Assembly: GCA_025356865.1 (NCBI GenBank)
Contig: JANXQJ010000001.1
Coordinates: 1 to 35,061 of the forward strand
Length of the DNA stretch: 35,061 bases
From: Deltaproteobacteria bacterium
Lineage (GTDB): Bacteria > Desulfobacterota > Deferrimicrobia > Deferrimicrobiales > Deferrimicrobiaceae
Direction: 5' to 3'
Shown here piece after piece: positions 26,475-35,061 of this stretch. The notes beneath the pieces were generated by a model. That model made no database searches, was not told where the DNA came from, and saw nothing but the letters and a program-made list of their open reading frames with translations. A program made the translations under genes and the position numbers. Numbering within the stretch: the first letter of the stretch is position 1; each line of letters opens with the position of its first letter.

Positions 26475-28145
26475 TCACGCGAAGCAGTTGCAGTAGCCGT
26501 TGTCCAGTCCCAGTCGGGAGAGGTCGGCCGTCTTGCGGGTTCCTGCGCAGGCGATCCGCGTGCGCGCCATGGCCCGGAAAATCTTCGGCTCCGGGGAGGC
26601 GATCGCGGGATCATCCGGCGGGACCTCTTTCGTGGCGCACTGGATGATCGCTTTTTCGGTCAGCGCCTCGTACATCCGGAAGAACGGGTTCTGCGCGGCG
26701 ATGTCGCCTTCGGGGTCCGGTGCGTGGCACCAGCAACCGCCTCCGTGGAAGCGCCGGTAATCTTCCGCCGGGCCGTGCCCGCCGGAAAGCGCCGTGAACC
26801 CGCGGACGCGGCGGGCCGGGGCGCCTTCGAGCCAAAGCCGGCCGATCGTGCCGGGCGCGTAGCCGCCATCGTCGTCGAGCAGGTTGCCGAGCGCGTAGCG
26901 GGAGTCGCCCATCGTCGTGGCGCACGGGTGGAGCGTGCCGTCGGCGTTGATCCCGAGGATCGTCGAGCCCGCGCCGCACAGGTCCTTGCGCGGCCCGTTC
27001 GAGGCGATGGCGTCGAAGATCTTTTCGTTCGTGATCTTGAGGCGCGTCCTCGTCCCTTCGACCCCCGCCTGCCGGACCGCCTCGCCGCATATTTCGATCA
27101 CCCCGGCAACCGTTTCGGCGGAGAGTTCGGCGGCCCCCTCTTTCCGTGCGTTCCCCGCATCGAGTACGCAGATGATGTGGTGATAGTCGACGGAGCGGCC
27201 GTTCTCCGAGAAGGTCGCGAGCAGGCGCGTCAGGGCGGGGACAAAGGGAGCCGTCAGGTTTGTCGGCGTCGAGCTGACCCCCACGCGGATGCCGGCCGCG
27301 AGCAGTCGCCGGATTCCCCCCATCGCCCGGTCGAACGATCCCTGTCCGCGCACCAGCGCGTTGCTCGCCTCGTCCGGCCCTTCGATGCTCACCTGCACGA
27401 CCAGGCGGTCGCGGTGTATGGCGAGGGCGGAGGCCACCGCGTCCGTGACGAGCGTCCCGTTCGTGAACAGGATGGCCCGTGACCGGCGCGTCGCTCCCTC
27501 GACGAGCGCAAGCAGGTCGCCGCGCATCAGCGGTTCGCCGCCCGTCAGGTAGAAAACCTCGGTGCCCAGTGCGCGACAGTCGTCCATCATCGCGAGCAGC
27601 GCATCGGTTGAAACGCGCCGGCGGTCGGACGAGACGCGGTCCCACAAGTAGCAGTGCCGGCAGGAGAGGTTGCACTCGAAGTTGGTTGCAACCCACACCT
27701 CCCGCAGTTGGAGGGGGCGGATGGCCTCTCCGCGGGTCGTCGGGTCGTCGTCGATGGGGCTGGTCGAGAGGAACTCCCGGTGGGCGAGCCCGGTCGTGAA
27801 TATCGAAAGCAGGCGCTCCGCTTCGTCGAGGGGCAAATGCTGCTTGGCCGCGAATGCGCGGGCCGCCTCCGCCGGCGTCCGGCCGGGGAGGAGCCACAGC
27901 GCCTCGAGTCCTGCGCGGTTGAGGCTGATCCAGTTTGCGCGAAGCCGGTCGACGGCGACGAAGACGCCATCCCGTTCGAGGACGGAGAATGCAGGGACGT
28001 GGAACGGGAGGCCGGAGACAATCGGGAACGGCATCGCGGGTTTTGCTCCTTCGGGCCCGAATGGGTTGATGGTCCAGTCTAGCATGCAGGTGGGGCCCCG
28101 TTCCCCTTCGGGGATTTCCCGTGCGCTCTTGACAATAACCTCCAC
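26475..28145 (-). CDS. Radical SAM/SPASM protein with N-terminal PqqD-like (RRE) domain
   Basis: RRE-like VFVAVDRLRANWISLNRAGLEALWLLPGRTPAEAARAF; rSAM CNLSCRHCYLW, YLTGGEPLM; SPASM-region Cys; C-terminus GYCNCFA. True start probably 28034-28084. Confidence 0.85.
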   Translation of the reverse strand: MEVIVKSAREIPEGERGPTCMLDWTINPFGPEGAKPAMPFPIVSGLPFHVPAFSVLERDGVFVAVDRLRANWISLNRAGLEALWLLPGRTPAEAARAFAAKQHLPLDEAERLLSIFTTGLAHREFLSTSPIDDDPTTRGEAIRPLQLREVWVATNFECNLSCRHCYLWDRVSSDRRRVSTDALLAMMDDCRALGTEVFYLTGGEPLMRGDLLALVEGATRRSRAILFTNGTLVTDAVASALAIHRDRLVVQVSIEGPDEASNALVRGQGSFDRAMGGIRRLLAAGIRVGVSSTPTNLTAPFVPALTRLLATFSENGRSVDYHHIICVLDAGNARKEGAAELSAETVAGVIEICGEAVRQAGVEGTRTRLKITNEKIFDAIASNGPRKDLCGAGSTILGINADGTLHPCATTMGDSRYALGNLLDDDGGYAPGTIGRLWLEGAPARRVRGFTALSGGHGPAEDYRRFHGGGCWCHAPDPEGDIAAQNPFFRMYEALTEKAIIQCATKEVPPDDPAIASPEPKIFRAMARTRIACAGTRKTADLSRLGLDNGYCNCFA

Positions 28146-28158
28146 TTTCCAATAGTTT
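28129..28158 (+). promoter_or_regulatory. Sigma70-like promoter upstream of pepA
   Basis: TTGACA -17/18 nt- ATAGTTT. Confidence 0.45.
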
Positions 28159-28201
28159 GATAAAGTTAAGCGGATTCGGCCGCCGGAGGATGCAAAACAA
28201 G

Positions 28202-29701
28202 ATGAAAATCGAACTGGTAACCGGGGATCCCGTCCACCAGAAGGCGGACCTGCTCGTGGTCGGTCTTTTCGAGGGTGAGATAAAACCGGGCGGGACGGCC
28301 GGGTCGGTCGATGCGGCGGTCGGCGGCGCCATCTCGGCCGCGGTCTCGGACGGCGATTTCAAGGGCGAGTCCGGCGAGTCGCTGCTGTTGCGCCCCGGCA
28401 AGGGGATCGCATCCCCGCGGTTGCTGGTCGTGGGTCTCGGCAAGAAAGAAAAGTTCACGGTCGACCACATCCGCCAGGCAATGTTGCCCGTCCTGCGCGC
28501 GGCGAAGAAATGCAAGGCGAAGACGGTCGCGACGGTGTTGCAAGGCGCGGGGGCCGACGGGTTCGACCCGGCGCTGTGTGCCCGTTTCACGGCGCTGGGA
28601 GCCGTGCTTTCGAATTACGAATACGACCTGTACAAGCCCGAGAAGGCGCACCGGGTTTCGAGGCTTCTGGTCGTCGGGAACGACCGGAAGGAGGCGGTGG
28701 GCGTGTCCGCGGGACTGAAGCGGGGCGTGCTCCTGGGTGAAGCGGTCAACTGGGGACGCGACCTCGTCGCGGCCCCGCCCGCGGATATGCGACCCGATTC
28801 CCTGGCCCGGGCGGCGAAGACGCTGGCCGGCGGCAAGGTGACCGTGAAGGTCCACGGGCGGAAGGAACTCGAGAAGATGAAGGCGGGCGGCATCCTGGCC
28901 GTCGGCCGCGGCAGCGAGATCCCGCCCCGCCTGATCGTCGTCGAATATCGCGGCGGCAGGAAGGGGGCCCCCTGGATCGCGCTCGTCGGCAAGGGCGTCA
29001 CGTTCGACACCGGCGGCATCTCCCTCAAGAAGTGGGAGGGGATGGACCGGATGAAGTACGACATGGCGGGCGGCGCCGGGATGCTGGCGACGCTCAGGGC
29101 CGCTGCGGCGCTCGAGATCCCGCTGAACGTCGTCGCGGTGGTTCCGGCCGTCGAGAACATGCCGTCGGGTACCGCTTTCCGGCCGGGCGACGTGCTCAGG
29201 ACGATGTCGGGCAAGACGGTCGAGGTGCTCTCGACCGACGCCGAAGGGCGGCTGATCCTGTGCGACGCCCTGACGTTCGCCCGCGAACGGTATTCGCCGT
29301 CCGAAATGATCGACGCCGCCACGCTGACCGGCGCCTGCGTCGTCGCCCTCGGGAGCGTCGCGATGGGGCTCATGGGGAGCGATCCGAAACTTGTCTCGAG
29401 TCTGGTGGACGCTTCGGCGGCCAGCGGCGAGAAGGCGTGGGAACTCCCCCTGTACGAGGAGTATTTCGAGCAGATCAAGAGCGACATCGGCGAACTCAAG
29501 AACATCGGCGGCGGCGAAGCGGGAACCATCACCGCCGGTTATTTCCTCAAGGAGTTCGCCGGAGACACCCCGTGGGCCCATCTCGACATCGCGGGAGTCG
29601 CCTGGCGCGAAAAGGAACGGATGGGGTACGCACCGGGCCCCACCGGCGCACCGGTCCGCCTGCTCGTCGAATATCTCGAGCGCGCCGCATCGGAACGTTA
29701 G
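28202..29701 (+). CDS. pepA: Leucyl aminopeptidase
   Basis: VGKGVTFDTGGISLKKWEGMDRMKYDMAGGAGML, NTDAEGR-type VLSTDAEGRLILCDAL, DAATLTGACVVALGS; ORF start at MKIELVTGD. Confidence 0.95.
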   Translation: MKIELVTGDPVHQKADLLVVGLFEGEIKPGGTAGSVDAAVGGAISAAVSDGDFKGESGESLLLRPGKGIASPRLLVVGLGKKEKFTVDHIRQAMLPVLRAAKKCKAKTVATVLQGAGADGFDPALCARFTALGAVLSNYEYDLYKPEKAHRVSRLLVVGNDRKEAVGVSAGLKRGVLLGEAVNWGRDLVAAPPADMRPDSLARAAKTLAGGKVTVKVHGRKELEKMKAGGILAVGRGSEIPPRLIVVEYRGGRKGAPWIALVGKGVTFDTGGISLKKWEGMDRMKYDMAGGAGMLATLRAAAALEIPLNVVAVVPAVENMPSGTAFRPGDVLRTMSGKTVEVLSTDAEGRLILCDALTFARERYSPSEMIDAATLTGACVVALGSVAMGLMGSDPKLVSSLVDASAASGEKAWELPLYEEYFEQIKSDIGELKNIGGGEAGTITAGYFLKEFAGDTPWAHLDIAGVAWREKERMGYAPGPTGAPVRLLVEYLERAASER

Positions 29702-29717
29702 GCAGGGAAGGGCCGTC

Positions 29718-30386
29718 TTGAACGATCACTCCAATATCCCGCTGCTCCACGGGACCCCGTCGCTCGAACAGCGGGAGGCACCCGATTTCTCGACCTGCCC
29801 CTTCTGCACGATGCAGATGCCGACCGATGCGCGCATCTGCCCCCACTGCAATTCCCAGAACCCGACCGTGCGCGATTTCCGGGAGATGCTCGCCCAACCC
29901 GAACGATACCCGAAACTGAGGTTGTTCATCCGTGTGCATTGGCAGTACCTCGCGCTGGGAGGCGCGATCGCACTCGCGTTCCTGGTGACAGTCGTCGTCT
30001 ATTACGGATGGGTCGGGCACCGCGTCGCAGTCGTTCCGAACCCCGCGTTCAAGGTCAAGGTCGTCCAGGGAGTCGAGAAGGGTTTCGTGGTTCTCAAGGG
30101 CGAGATCCGGAACCTCGGCGAGGATGTCCCGGACCTGTCGCTCAAGTCGATCCGGGTGACCGCCACCTTCAGCCTCTCCGGGGGCGGTACGCGGATCGAG
30201 TCGGTTTTTCCAAGGTCCGCCCATCGGGGCGAGGGCTCGCTTCTTCGCGGGGAGACCGGTTATTTCCGGATCGAGATCCCGGAAGACCAGGTCGAGGATG
30301 CGGCGCTGGCCACCGAGGTCATCGACCTGACCTGCGGACAGCCGAGCCAGAACTGCGTCGTTCCGCCGATCATCCGCGTGAAGTGA
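29718..30386 (+). CDS. Zinc-ribbon membrane protein (hypothetical, DUF3426-like C-terminal region)
   Basis: CPFCTMQMPTDARICPHC zinc ribbon, TM LALGGAIALAFLVTVVVYYGW, beta-rich FVVLKGEIRNLGEDVPDLSLKSIRV; TTG start. Confidence 0.75.
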   Translation: MNDHSNIPLLHGTPSLEQREAPDFSTCPFCTMQMPTDARICPHCNSQNPTVRDFREMLAQPERYPKLRLFIRVHWQYLALGGAIALAFLVTVVVYYGWVGHRVAVVPNPAFKVKVVQGVEKGFVVLKGEIRNLGEDVPDLSLKSIRVTATFSLSGGGTRIESVFPRSAHRGEGSLLRGETGYFRIEIPEDQVEDAALATEVIDLTCGQPSQNCVVPPIIRVK

Positions 30387-31053
30387 GGCGTTCGGGCAAC
30401 CGCCTGCGCGTTTCGGTGCAACGAACGAAGCAACCCCCCGCCAGCCTGGCTGCGAGCCACGACAAATCATCCGCAGTATCGATGTCCCGTTCTTCCGGCA
30501 GGAGCGACCAGGCCATGCCCCGCTTTCGACAGCGATCCGTGACGGTCGTCAGCACCGTGTCGCCGCCCCACGCGATCCCCCCCCCGAACAACCCCTCATC
30601 AAGCGAGGTGAAGGCGGCGAGATAGAACCCGCCGTCGGCCGCCGGGCCGAAGACGGCGTCGGCGCCGTCGCGCAGTTCCCGAAACGCCTGGCCGATCCGC
30701 CCCGGCGACAGCGCCGGGCAGTCCGCACCTACGATCGCCACGCGCCGGGCTCCTGAGCCGAAAGCGGCCCCGATCGCCCGCGTCATCCGCTCTCCGAGGT
30801 CCGCTCCCTGCTGGGGCTGCGCGCGAAAGCCCTCGAAAGGGCGGCTCGCGAAATAGGGCTCCGATCCGGGCGGGGAGAAGAAAAGCAAGGGGTGCGCGCC
30901 GGGGACGGCCAGGATTGTTGCGGCGGTATCCAGGAGCAACCCCTCGTAGACCCGGGCGGCGTCGGCGGATGCCAGGGGGGGGGACAGGCGGGTCTTGACG
31001 AACCCCGCCGTCGGTGCCTTGGCCATCAGGATCACGGTTTCCATGGTCGACAT
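30370..31053 (-). CDS. TIGR04282-type arsenosugar-biosynthesis-like glycosyltransferase (DUF2064)
   Basis: ETVILMAKAPTAGFVKTRLSPPL, RVAIVGADCPALSP, DAVFGPAADGGFYLAAF, RDIDTADDL. Confidence 0.85.
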   Translation of the reverse strand: MSTMETVILMAKAPTAGFVKTRLSPPLASADAARVYEGLLLDTAATILAVPGAHPLLFFSPPGSEPYFASRPFEGFRAQPQQGADLGERMTRAIGAAFGSGARRVAIVGADCPALSPGRIGQAFRELRDGADAVFGPAADGGFYLAAFTSLDEGLFGGGIAWGGDTVLTTVTDRCRKRGMAWSLLPEERDIDTADDLSWLAARLAGGCFVRCTETRRRLPERLTSRG

Positions 31054-31159
31054 TCTACATTCGTGGCCGAATTCAGGCGGGCGGTTTTCCCGGATTGCCA
31101 TGACGCGCCGTTCGGTTTAGATTGGGTGGCAAATCCGAAAATTCCGGGGGCGGCACTAC

Positions 31160-32824
31160 GTGGGGAAAAGAACGCTTGCACTGTTTCTGCTCGTTTCCGT
31201 TTCGGTCGTGGCTTTTCCCTTCAAGGATTCCCGTGCCGAGGGCGAACTCGAGTTGCTCAATCCGTCGGCCCGGATGGCCCAGGTCGACAAGATGGCCGCC
31301 GGCAAGAACGAGGCGGCGAGCCGGGAGATCATCCCGTTCCTCATGGACCCCGACCCGGACGTCCGGAACCACGCCATGAGCCGACTGGTCGGCCTCGGCA
31401 AGGCTGCCGTCGAACCGTTGCTGGCGATCGTCGGCGACGAGGAAGTGCGATGGCTCGTCAGCGGGGCGCTGATCAACATCGGTCCCCCCGCCGTCTCCCC
31501 GACCATCCGGGCGCTCGACAACGAACTGCCCGCAGTCCGTCGCAACGCCCTGTTCATCCTGCGTCAACTTGAAGCGCGCGAGGCTTTGCCGGCCATCCGC
31601 AAGGCGCTTTCGGACCCCGATCGAACCGTCCAGATCCAGGCGATCCAGGCCGTTGCCCAGTTCGGGGGAGAAGAAGGGCTGCAGGCGGTATCGACGAAGT
31701 TCAACAGCGAGAGCCCGGTGGTCCGCGACACGGCGGTATCCGTCCTGCCCCGTTTCGGCCCCGAGGGGATCGCCACGCTGATCTCCCTGCTGACCTACGG
31801 CAATCCGGAAGTTCGCGCTGCCGCCATGAAGGAAGTCGGCATGCTCGGCACGCCGGAAACGCGCTCATACCTCCGGAAGGGGCTCTTCGACCAGTCGCCC
31901 TCCGTCCGGTTCTACGCGATCGAGGCGCTCGGAGAGACGAACGATCCCGACGTGCTGCCCGACGTGGCCGCCCGCTTCGACGACACCGACCCGGCCGTGC
32001 GCGAGGCGGCGAACGAGGCGGTTTCCCGGATGGCGCCCGCCGCCCAGACGATCCTGTTCCGGCTCCTCCGCGAAGGAAACGCGCTCCAGAAAATCAGCGC
32101 GGCGACCTCCATCCGGAAGGCGAAATTCCGTCCCGCGGTGCCGTTGCTCGAGGAGTCGCTTCGCGATCGCGAGAAAGAGGTCAAGGTGTCCGCCGTCGCC
32201 GCCTTGATGACGATCGCGGATCCTTCCTCCGTCGAGTCGCTGGTCAACGGGCTGAGCGACCCGGAAATCCGCTGGATCTGCGTCATGGCGCTTCGCAAGG
32301 TCGGCGACATGAACCTTCGGCCGCTTCTCCGTCGGGGAAGCGACCCGTTGCTCAACCACTGGAAGCAGTACGTGCTCGACGGGATGGGCAACCGGATCCT
32401 CGAGGGTTGTCTCGAGACGCTGCAGGGCGAAGAAAACACCGACCTCCGGATCTCCACCGTCTGCTCGATGAAGCAGATCAAGGACACCCGTGCGGTCTAT
32501 CCGCTGATCGCCCTCCTGGGCGACGAGAAACTGGGCTACCTGGCTGCCTCGGTGCTCTCCCAGATGGGGGAGATCGCGGTCGAGCCGCTCCTTGCGGCGC
32601 TGAAGGATGAAAATCCCGGCAAGCGGGCGCGCGCAGCCACCGCGCTGGGCGAAATCGGCCTGACGCGGGTGGTCAAGCCGCTCCGCGACCTGCTCTGTGA
32701 TCCGGATCCGGAGGTTCGCAAGATTGCCCAGCGGGCGGTGCAGAAACTGGCCGGCGAAGAGCTTCCCCCGGTCCCGAAAGGGGGCCAGAAAGAATGGCGG
32801 CCGGCCGCGTTTCCATTGAATTGA
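31160..32824 (+). CDS. HEAT-repeat protein, secreted
   Basis: GTG start, signal peptide MGKRTLALFLLVSVSVVAFPF; more than 10 HEAT/PBS-lyase repeats (DPDPDVRNHAMSRLVGLGKAAVEPLLAIVGDEEVRWL...). Confidence 0.9.
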   Translation: MGKRTLALFLLVSVSVVAFPFKDSRAEGELELLNPSARMAQVDKMAAGKNEAASREIIPFLMDPDPDVRNHAMSRLVGLGKAAVEPLLAIVGDEEVRWLVSGALINIGPPAVSPTIRALDNELPAVRRNALFILRQLEAREALPAIRKALSDPDRTVQIQAIQAVAQFGGEEGLQAVSTKFNSESPVVRDTAVSVLPRFGPEGIATLISLLTYGNPEVRAAAMKEVGMLGTPETRSYLRKGLFDQSPSVRFYAIEALGETNDPDVLPDVAARFDDTDPAVREAANEAVSRMAPAAQTILFRLLREGNALQKISAATSIRKAKFRPAVPLLEESLRDREKEVKVSAVAALMTIADPSSVESLVNGLSDPEIRWICVMALRKVGDMNLRPLLRRGSDPLLNHWKQYVLDGMGNRILEGCLETLQGEENTDLRISTVCSMKQIKDTRAVYPLIALLGDEKLGYLAASVLSQMGEIAVEPLLAALKDENPGKRARAATALGEIGLTRVVKPLRDLLCDPDPEVRKIAQRAVQKLAGEELPPVPKGGQKEWRPAAFPLN

Positions 32825-32882
32825 TAGTCGTAATCGGGTATAATCCCATCCTTTTTTACTGATTTTACCGGAGAGGAGCGTC

Positions 32883-33770
32883 ATGAAAGAGAAACCGAAG
32901 AACGTGCTCAACATCGGCCTGCCCAAGGGCAGTTTGCAGGATTCCACTTTCCACCTGTTCAAGAAGGCCGGCTACAACATCACCGTCGGCTCCCGCAGTT
33001 ACTTCCCCACGATCGACGACGACGAACTCTCCGGCATGCTGATCCGGGCCCAGGAAATGGCCCGTTACGTCCAGGACGGCATCCTCGACGTCGGCCTCAC
33101 CGGCCGCGACTGGGTGCTCGAGAACAACGCCAAGGTCAAGGAAGTCTGCACGCTCAACTACGCCAAGGGCGGCCTCCGGCCGGTCCGCTGGGTGGTCGCG
33201 GTGCCCAACGACTCCCCGATCAAGAAGGTCGAGGACCTCGACGGCAAGCGGGTCGCAACCGAGCTGGTGCAGTTCACCCGCCGCTACCTCAAGGAAAAGG
33301 GTCTCGACGTCCTGGTCGAGTTCTCCTGGGGCGCGACCGAGGTCAAGCCGCCGCGCCTGGCCGACGCCATCGTCGAACTGACCGAGACCGGCAGCTCGCT
33401 GCGTGCCAACAACCTGCGGATCGTCGAGACGATCCTCGAGTCCACGACGCTGCTCATCGCCAACAAGGACGCATGGAAGGATCCCTGGAAGCGCCAGAAG
33501 ATCGAGACGCTCGCGATGCTGCTCAACGGGGCGCTTGCCGCCGAAGAGAAGGTCGGGCTCAAGATGAACGTCTCCCGCAAGGATCTCGACGGCATCCTCA
33601 AGGTGCTCCCTTCGCTCCAGAACCCGACCATATCCTCGCTGTCCGAGGCGGGCTGGTTCAGCATCGAGGTCATCGTCGACGAAAAGACCGTCCGGGAGCT
33701 GATCCCCGTCCTCAAGAAAGAGGGTGCATCGGGCATCGTCGAGTATCCGCTCAACAAGGTGATCGCATAG
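32883..33770 (+). CDS. hisG: ATP phosphoribosyltransferase (long form)
   Basis: [84 protein letters not shown]-terminal regulatory domain. Confidence 0.93.
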   Translation: MKEKPKNVLNIGLPKGSLQDSTFHLFKKAGYNITVGSRSYFPTIDDDELSGMLIRAQEMARYVQDGILDVGLTGRDWVLENNAKVKEVCTLNYAKGGLRPVRWVVAVPNDSPIKKVEDLDGKRVATELVQFTRRYLKEKGLDVLVEFSWGATEVKPPRLADAIVELTETGSSLRANNLRIVETILESTTLLIANKDAWKDPWKRQKIETLAMLLNGALAAEEKVGLKMNVSRKDLDGILKVLPSLQNPTISSLSEAGWFSIEVIVDEKTVRELIPVLKKEGASGIVEYPLNKVIA

Positions 33771-33799
33771 ATCCAGTTCGCCTGCGCCTTCTCGGGAAG

Positions 33800-34624
33800 G
33801 TGCTCGACGCGGTCCTGGCCGCCCGGGGCGGCGCACCGCTTTCGTCCGACCCGGTCGAGTTCGCGCACCGGTACAAGAAACGTGAAGACATCGAGGCCGC
33901 GGCATTTGTCGCGGCCTCGTTTGCCTTCGGGGCCGTTCCGCAGATTCGTTCCTTCCTCGAACGTCTTTTCGCCGTCCTCTCGCCCTCGCCGCACGGTGTC
34001 CTGACGGCTTCCCGGCCCGTTCCCGCCTCCCGCACGGCGACGCTCCGCCACCGCTTCATCTCTCCCGAAGGCGTCCACCGCTTCCTGCTTGCCATCCGCT
34101 CGGCATACCGGGACCACGGAACGCTCGAGCGGCTCTACCTTTCCGGCATGCGCGCAGGCGATGCGCGGGGCAACATGGCCCGTTTCCTCTCGTCCTTCCG
34201 GGAAGGTTGGGGCGAGGCGCTTTCGCGGGAACGCAACTTCCTTTTTCCCGACCCCTCCCTCGGTTCGGCGTGCAAGCGGCACCACCTGTTCCTGCGCTGG
34301 ATGGTCCGTTCGGCAGACGGCGTCGACCTGGGTGCCTGGCGTTCCGTGTCGCCTTCGGGGTTGATCGTCCCGGTCGATACGCACATGGCGCGTCTGGCGG
34401 GTTGCATCGGGCTCACGCGGCGCACAAGCGCCGACTGGCGGACGGCCGAGGAGATCACGGCGGCTTTTCGAACCGTCTGCCCCGACGACCCGGTCCGCTA
34501 CGATTATGCGCTGACGCGGATCGGCATCATGGGCGATTGCACGGCGAGACGCCCCGGGTTCTGCTCCGCCTGCCCGCTGGACCCGATATGCGAGCGCCGC
34601 CGCACCGCCACATCGGGAAAATGA
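33800..34624 (+). CDS. TIGR02757/DUF2400 family protein
   Basis: DPVEFAHRYKKREDIEAAAFVAASFAFGAVPQI, KRHHLFLRWMVRSADGVDLGAW, LIVPVDTHMARLA, C-terminal CTARRPGFCSACPLDPIC; start uncertain (GTG 33800 is one option). Confidence 0.85.
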   Translation: MLDAVLAARGGAPLSSDPVEFAHRYKKREDIEAAAFVAASFAFGAVPQIRSFLERLFAVLSPSPHGVLTASRPVPASRTATLRHRFISPEGVHRFLLAIRSAYRDHGTLERLYLSGMRAGDARGNMARFLSSFREGWGEALSRERNFLFPDPSLGSACKRHHLFLRWMVRSADGVDLGAWRSVSPSGLIVPVDTHMARLAGCIGLTRRTSADWRTAEEITAAFRTVCPDDPVRYDYALTRIGIMGDCTARRPGFCSACPLDPICERRRTATSGK

Positions 34625-34690
34625 TATTGCCGTCAGATGCCGCACGCGATAGATTTGAATTTCTACGATTTTCAGGCTCTCGGGGGGGAC

Positions 34691-35061
34691 ATGGCTGAAC
34701 GCAAGGTCAAGATCGGGGCGATTCTCATAAAGGCAGGCCTGGTCAGCGAGGGGCAGCTCCAGGACGCCCTCAAGAGCCAGAGCCAGCTCGGGGGCACGCT
34801 GGGTGAAAACCTCGTCCGCCTCGGGCTCGTCACCGAGGATGCGCTCCTCACCGCGCTCTCCGACCAGATGGGGATGCAGCACATCAACCTCACCAAGATC
34901 GAGGTCCCGGTTTCCGTCCAGCGCCTGATCAAGCTCGAGACCGTCCGGCTTCGCCGGGTGCTGCCGATCGGCTTCGAGGGGAAGATGCTCGTGGTGGGCA
35001 TGGTGGACCCGACCGACCTGACGGCGCTTTCCGACGTCGAGTTCCAGTCGGGGCACAGCAC
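34691..35061 (+). CDS. GspE/PilB-type ATPase N-terminal (MshEN) domain protein, truncated by window end
   Basis: MAERKVKIGAILIKAGLVSEGQLQDALKSQSQLGGTLGENLVRLGLVTEDALLTALSDQMGMQHINLTKIEVP. Confidence 0.85.
   Translation, partial: MAERKVKIGAILIKAGLVSEGQLQDALKSQSQLGGTLGENLVRLGLVTEDALLTALSDQMGMQHINLTKIEVPVSVQRLIKLETVRLRRVLPIGFEGKMLVVGMVDPTDLTALSDVEFQSGHS

Noticed and set aside
33895-33920. GAGGCCGCG...CGCGGCCTC inverted repeat
   Set aside because: Lies inside the DUF2400-family coding sequence (IEAAAFVAAS); likely a codon-composition coincidence, no U-tract.
1-35061. CRISPR arrays, insertion sequences/transposases, prophage genes, rRNA operons
   Set aside because: No regularly spaced repeats, transposase, integrase or phage structural genes, and no rRNA sequence recognised.

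Overview
GC-rich bacterial chromosome segment. Gene content suggests a Desulfuromonadales/Geobacter-like deltaproteobacterium, but this is inference with no marker-gene test. Most of it is ordinary: pyk-cvpA, thiC, pepA, hisG (long form), a CcdA-type protein, a CDF transporter, a PEP-synthase regulatory kinase/pyrophosphorylase, hemolysin III, HEAT and TPR proteins, two hybrid histidine kinases, two TonB-dependent receptors and tRNA-Leu(CAA). Main candidate: a small RiPP-like locus at 9258-10765 that the ORF track misses. A 42-aa precursor-like peptide (MEKESQGQEVEGTQELEVLEEGQAGTEELMACCKGGSGSARA) with a strong RBS sits directly upstream of a radical SAM/SPASM maturase. The locus is divergent from a TonB receptor / ABC substrate-binding protein / hybrid kinase cassette. 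It resembles what I recall being called a 'geopeptide' system in Geobacter; this needs an HMM check. A second radical SAM protein (26475-28145), with a PqqD-like N-terminus and an unusual Cys-rich C-terminus, is also notable. Second theme: several genes look like internally deleted or truncated remnants. These include a TonB receptor reduced to its first few and last ~27 codons (3890-3994), a YVTN beta-propeller gene missing its middle, a cNMP-domain/metallo-beta-lactamase chimera, and a thioredoxin C-terminal stub. They may reflect genome decay or assembly deletions.
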